From: DASPPK01 sp041479575
GTDB taxonomy: Archaea; Thermoproteota; Bathyarchaeia; Bathyarchaeales; Bathycorpusculaceae
NCBI GenBank assembly: GCA_041479575.1
Contig: JBGOYH010000105.1
Span: forward strand, 1 to 7,509
Length of the DNA: 7,509 nt
Reading direction: 5' to 3'
Shown here piece after piece: positions 6,120 through 7,509 of the stretch. The notes under the pieces were generated by a model, which was given only the letters and a program-made list of their open reading frames with translations, was not told the DNA's origin and ran no database searches. Position numbers and translations under genes: made by a program. Within the stretch, counting starts at the first letter, position 1. Each line of letters begins with the position of its first letter.

Positions 6120-7509
6120 ATGTCCAGTCCTCATGGTGCCTTCTCCACCAAGTATGAGGAGTCTAGGAAAAGGACAGTGTCTGACAGAACTCTAATTGCT
6201 CGACTTTACCACTATGCAAAGCACTACCGCAGAAACCTTGCCATAGGCGTCGTAGCCATCGTTCTAGGTGCAGTAACTGGACTGACTTCACCATATCTTC
6301 ACAAGGTCGCTATAGACCAAATAATTGCGCCCCCTAACGCGCCGCCCAATCTTTCAGGGTTCATCTGGTGGATTCCGATCTTCATCTTCGTGACGTTGAT
6401 GAACTATCTGCTTCAGTACGTTCAGCTTTACCAGATGCGAATCGTAGGCGAAAAGGTTGTTGCAGAAATGCGAGATGACATGATCTCCAAACTGCAGAAG
6501 ATCTCCCTCAGATATTTTTCTGAAGGCGAAATAGGGAGAATAATGTCAAGACCGACAAACGATGCCAACAACGTCAGAATATTCCTGAGAATGGGTTTGG
6601 CAAGCATTATTCTAGATACGTCCTCGATTCTAGGTTCGTTCATCATCATATTTGCGCTGAACGTGAAGCTAGCGATAATCGCAATCGCGATCCTTCCAGT
6701 TGCGTTGGCACTGGCTTGGCTTCTTGGGAAATTCTCGAGGTCGGCGTATCGAAAATCTCTCTCCACGCTTGCAGGTTTGACAGCCAAGATGCAAGAGAAC
6801 CTTTCTGGAATGAAAGTGATCAAATCCTTCGTACGAGAAAAGAAGTCTTACGAAGAATTCCAGGAAACACAAGACAAAAACGTTGGGGCGAACATCCACG
6901 CCCTCAGAGTCTCGTCGGTATACCAGCCTTTTATTATGCTAACGCGAATAATCGGCACAGCTTTGATTCTCTGGTTCGGCTCGTTAATGGTTGTCAACGG
7001 AGAAATCACGATAGGCACAATCATCGCATTCATGGAATACCAGTTCCAATACTTCATGCCTCTTATGGATCTTGTTGTGGTATATGACCAATATCAGTCA
7101 GCCATGGCAGCTATTGAGAGAATGTTTGACGTAATAGACACAAACATCGAAGTGCAAGACCCGCCCGTAGATAAAGCCATTGAAATAAAGACGATAAGCA
7201 ATGTACTGTTTGAAAGCGTTACATTCGGATATGACCCTAAGATCCCTGTGGTGAAAGATGTCAGCTTCAGACTTGAAGCTTCGAAAAAACTGGCCATAGT
7301 TGGCCCCACAGGTGCAGGCAAGAGCACCGTAATAAACCTTCTAGCCAGGTTCTATGACCCTCTTGGCGGAAGAATACTTGTGAATGGTCATGATGTCAGG
7401 GACATCAAGATTGATTCTCTACGTCAACATATGGGGATTGTACTCCAAGATTCATTTCTTTTCCCGATGAGCGTGAAGGACAACATCAGGTTCGGGATCC
7501 CTGAAGCAG
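6120..7509 (+). CDS. ABC exporter half-transporter, partner subunit (3' end outside window)
   Basis: The gene begins at ATG 6120, directly after the TAA of the previous gene, and is still open at the window end, so 463 residues are visible of an expected 590-620. Transmembrane stretches lie at about residues 40-60, 81-103, 158-205 (two) and 268-315 (two). An intracellular-loop-like region with EKVVAEMRDDM follows the second segment. The nucleotide-binding domain starts near residue 358; an aromatic A-loop residue in FGYDP, Walker A GPTGAGKST at 395-403 (Lys401) and Q-loop Gln443 in VLQD are visible. Signature, Walker B and switch His lie beyond the window. As partner of a half-transporter with a degenerate site, it is predicted to carry the catalytic Glu and His, forming a heterodimeric exporter with one active ATP site. 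Its 39-residue charged N-terminal tail is unremarkable. Co-transcription with the upstream gene is almost certain from the zero-base gap. Confidence 0.93.
   Translation, partial: MSSPHGAFSTKYEESRKRTVSDRTLIARLYHYAKHYRRNLAIGVVAIVLGAVTGLTSPYLHKVAIDQIIAPPNAPPNLSGFIWWIPIFIFVTLMNYLLQYVQLYQMRIVGEKVVAEMRDDMISKLQKISLRYFSEGEIGRIMSRPTNDANNVRIFLRMGLASIILDTSSILGSFIIIFALNVKLAIIAIAILPVALALAWLLGKFSRSAYRKSLSTLAGLTAKMQENLSGMKVIKSFVREKKSYEEFQETQDKNVGANIHALRVSSVYQPFIMLTRIIGTALILWFGSLMVVNGEITIGTIIAFMEYQFQYFMPLMDLVVVYDQYQSAMAAIERMFDVIDTNIEVQDPPVDKAIEIKTISNVLFESVTFGYDPKIPVVKDVSFRLEASKKLAIVGPTGAGKSTVINLLARFYDPLGGRILVNGHDVRDIKIDSLRQHMGIVLQDSFLFPMSVKDNIRFGIPEA

Overview
The window most likely comes from an archaeon, with moderate confidence. 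A purine-rich, BRE-like run followed by a TATA-like box lies about 45 bases ahead of the first ABC transporter gene. There are no bacterial -35/-10 pairs of note, starts lack strong ribosome binding sites except where genes are coupled, and possible termination points are plain T runs rather than GC hairpins with T tails. The phylum cannot be fixed from this sequence. All four supported genes are on the plus strand.

Left part (1-2667): one long reading frame, already open at the first base of the window, encodes a large P-loop NTPase of STAND/AAA-like design. It has a Walker A, a Walker B and a sensor-like strand near the visible N-terminus, followed by about 670 residues of mostly helical, repeat-like sequence. 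Its real start, and any N-terminal effector domain, lie upstream of the window. Such proteins often act as signalling or defence switches, but no specific role can be assigned here.

Middle part (2668-3311): roughly 600 bases without a convincing gene but unusually rich in palindromes and hairpin-capable repeats. One stretch (2841-3063) could be a structured non-coding RNA: it has a wobble-containing stem, a 7-bp stem capped by a GUAA (GNRA) tetraloop, a GC clamp and a final T6 run. Another (3139-3180) can fold into two mutually exclusive hairpins just ahead of the next gene. GCGCGCGC tracts occur twice here and once more in the next intergenic gap.

Right part (3312-7509): a HAD-superfamily phosphatase-like hydrolase with an unusual Glu in motif I, then an archaeal-looking promoter and two abutting genes for the half-transporters of a heterodimeric ABC exporter. 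The first half carries a degenerate ATP site (Walker B Glu to Asp, switch His to Gln). The second is cut off by the window end just after its Q-loop. The two ABC proteins should form one exporter with one regulatory and one hydrolytic ATP site. No functional link between the exporter, the HAD enzyme and the NTPase can be shown from sequence alone.
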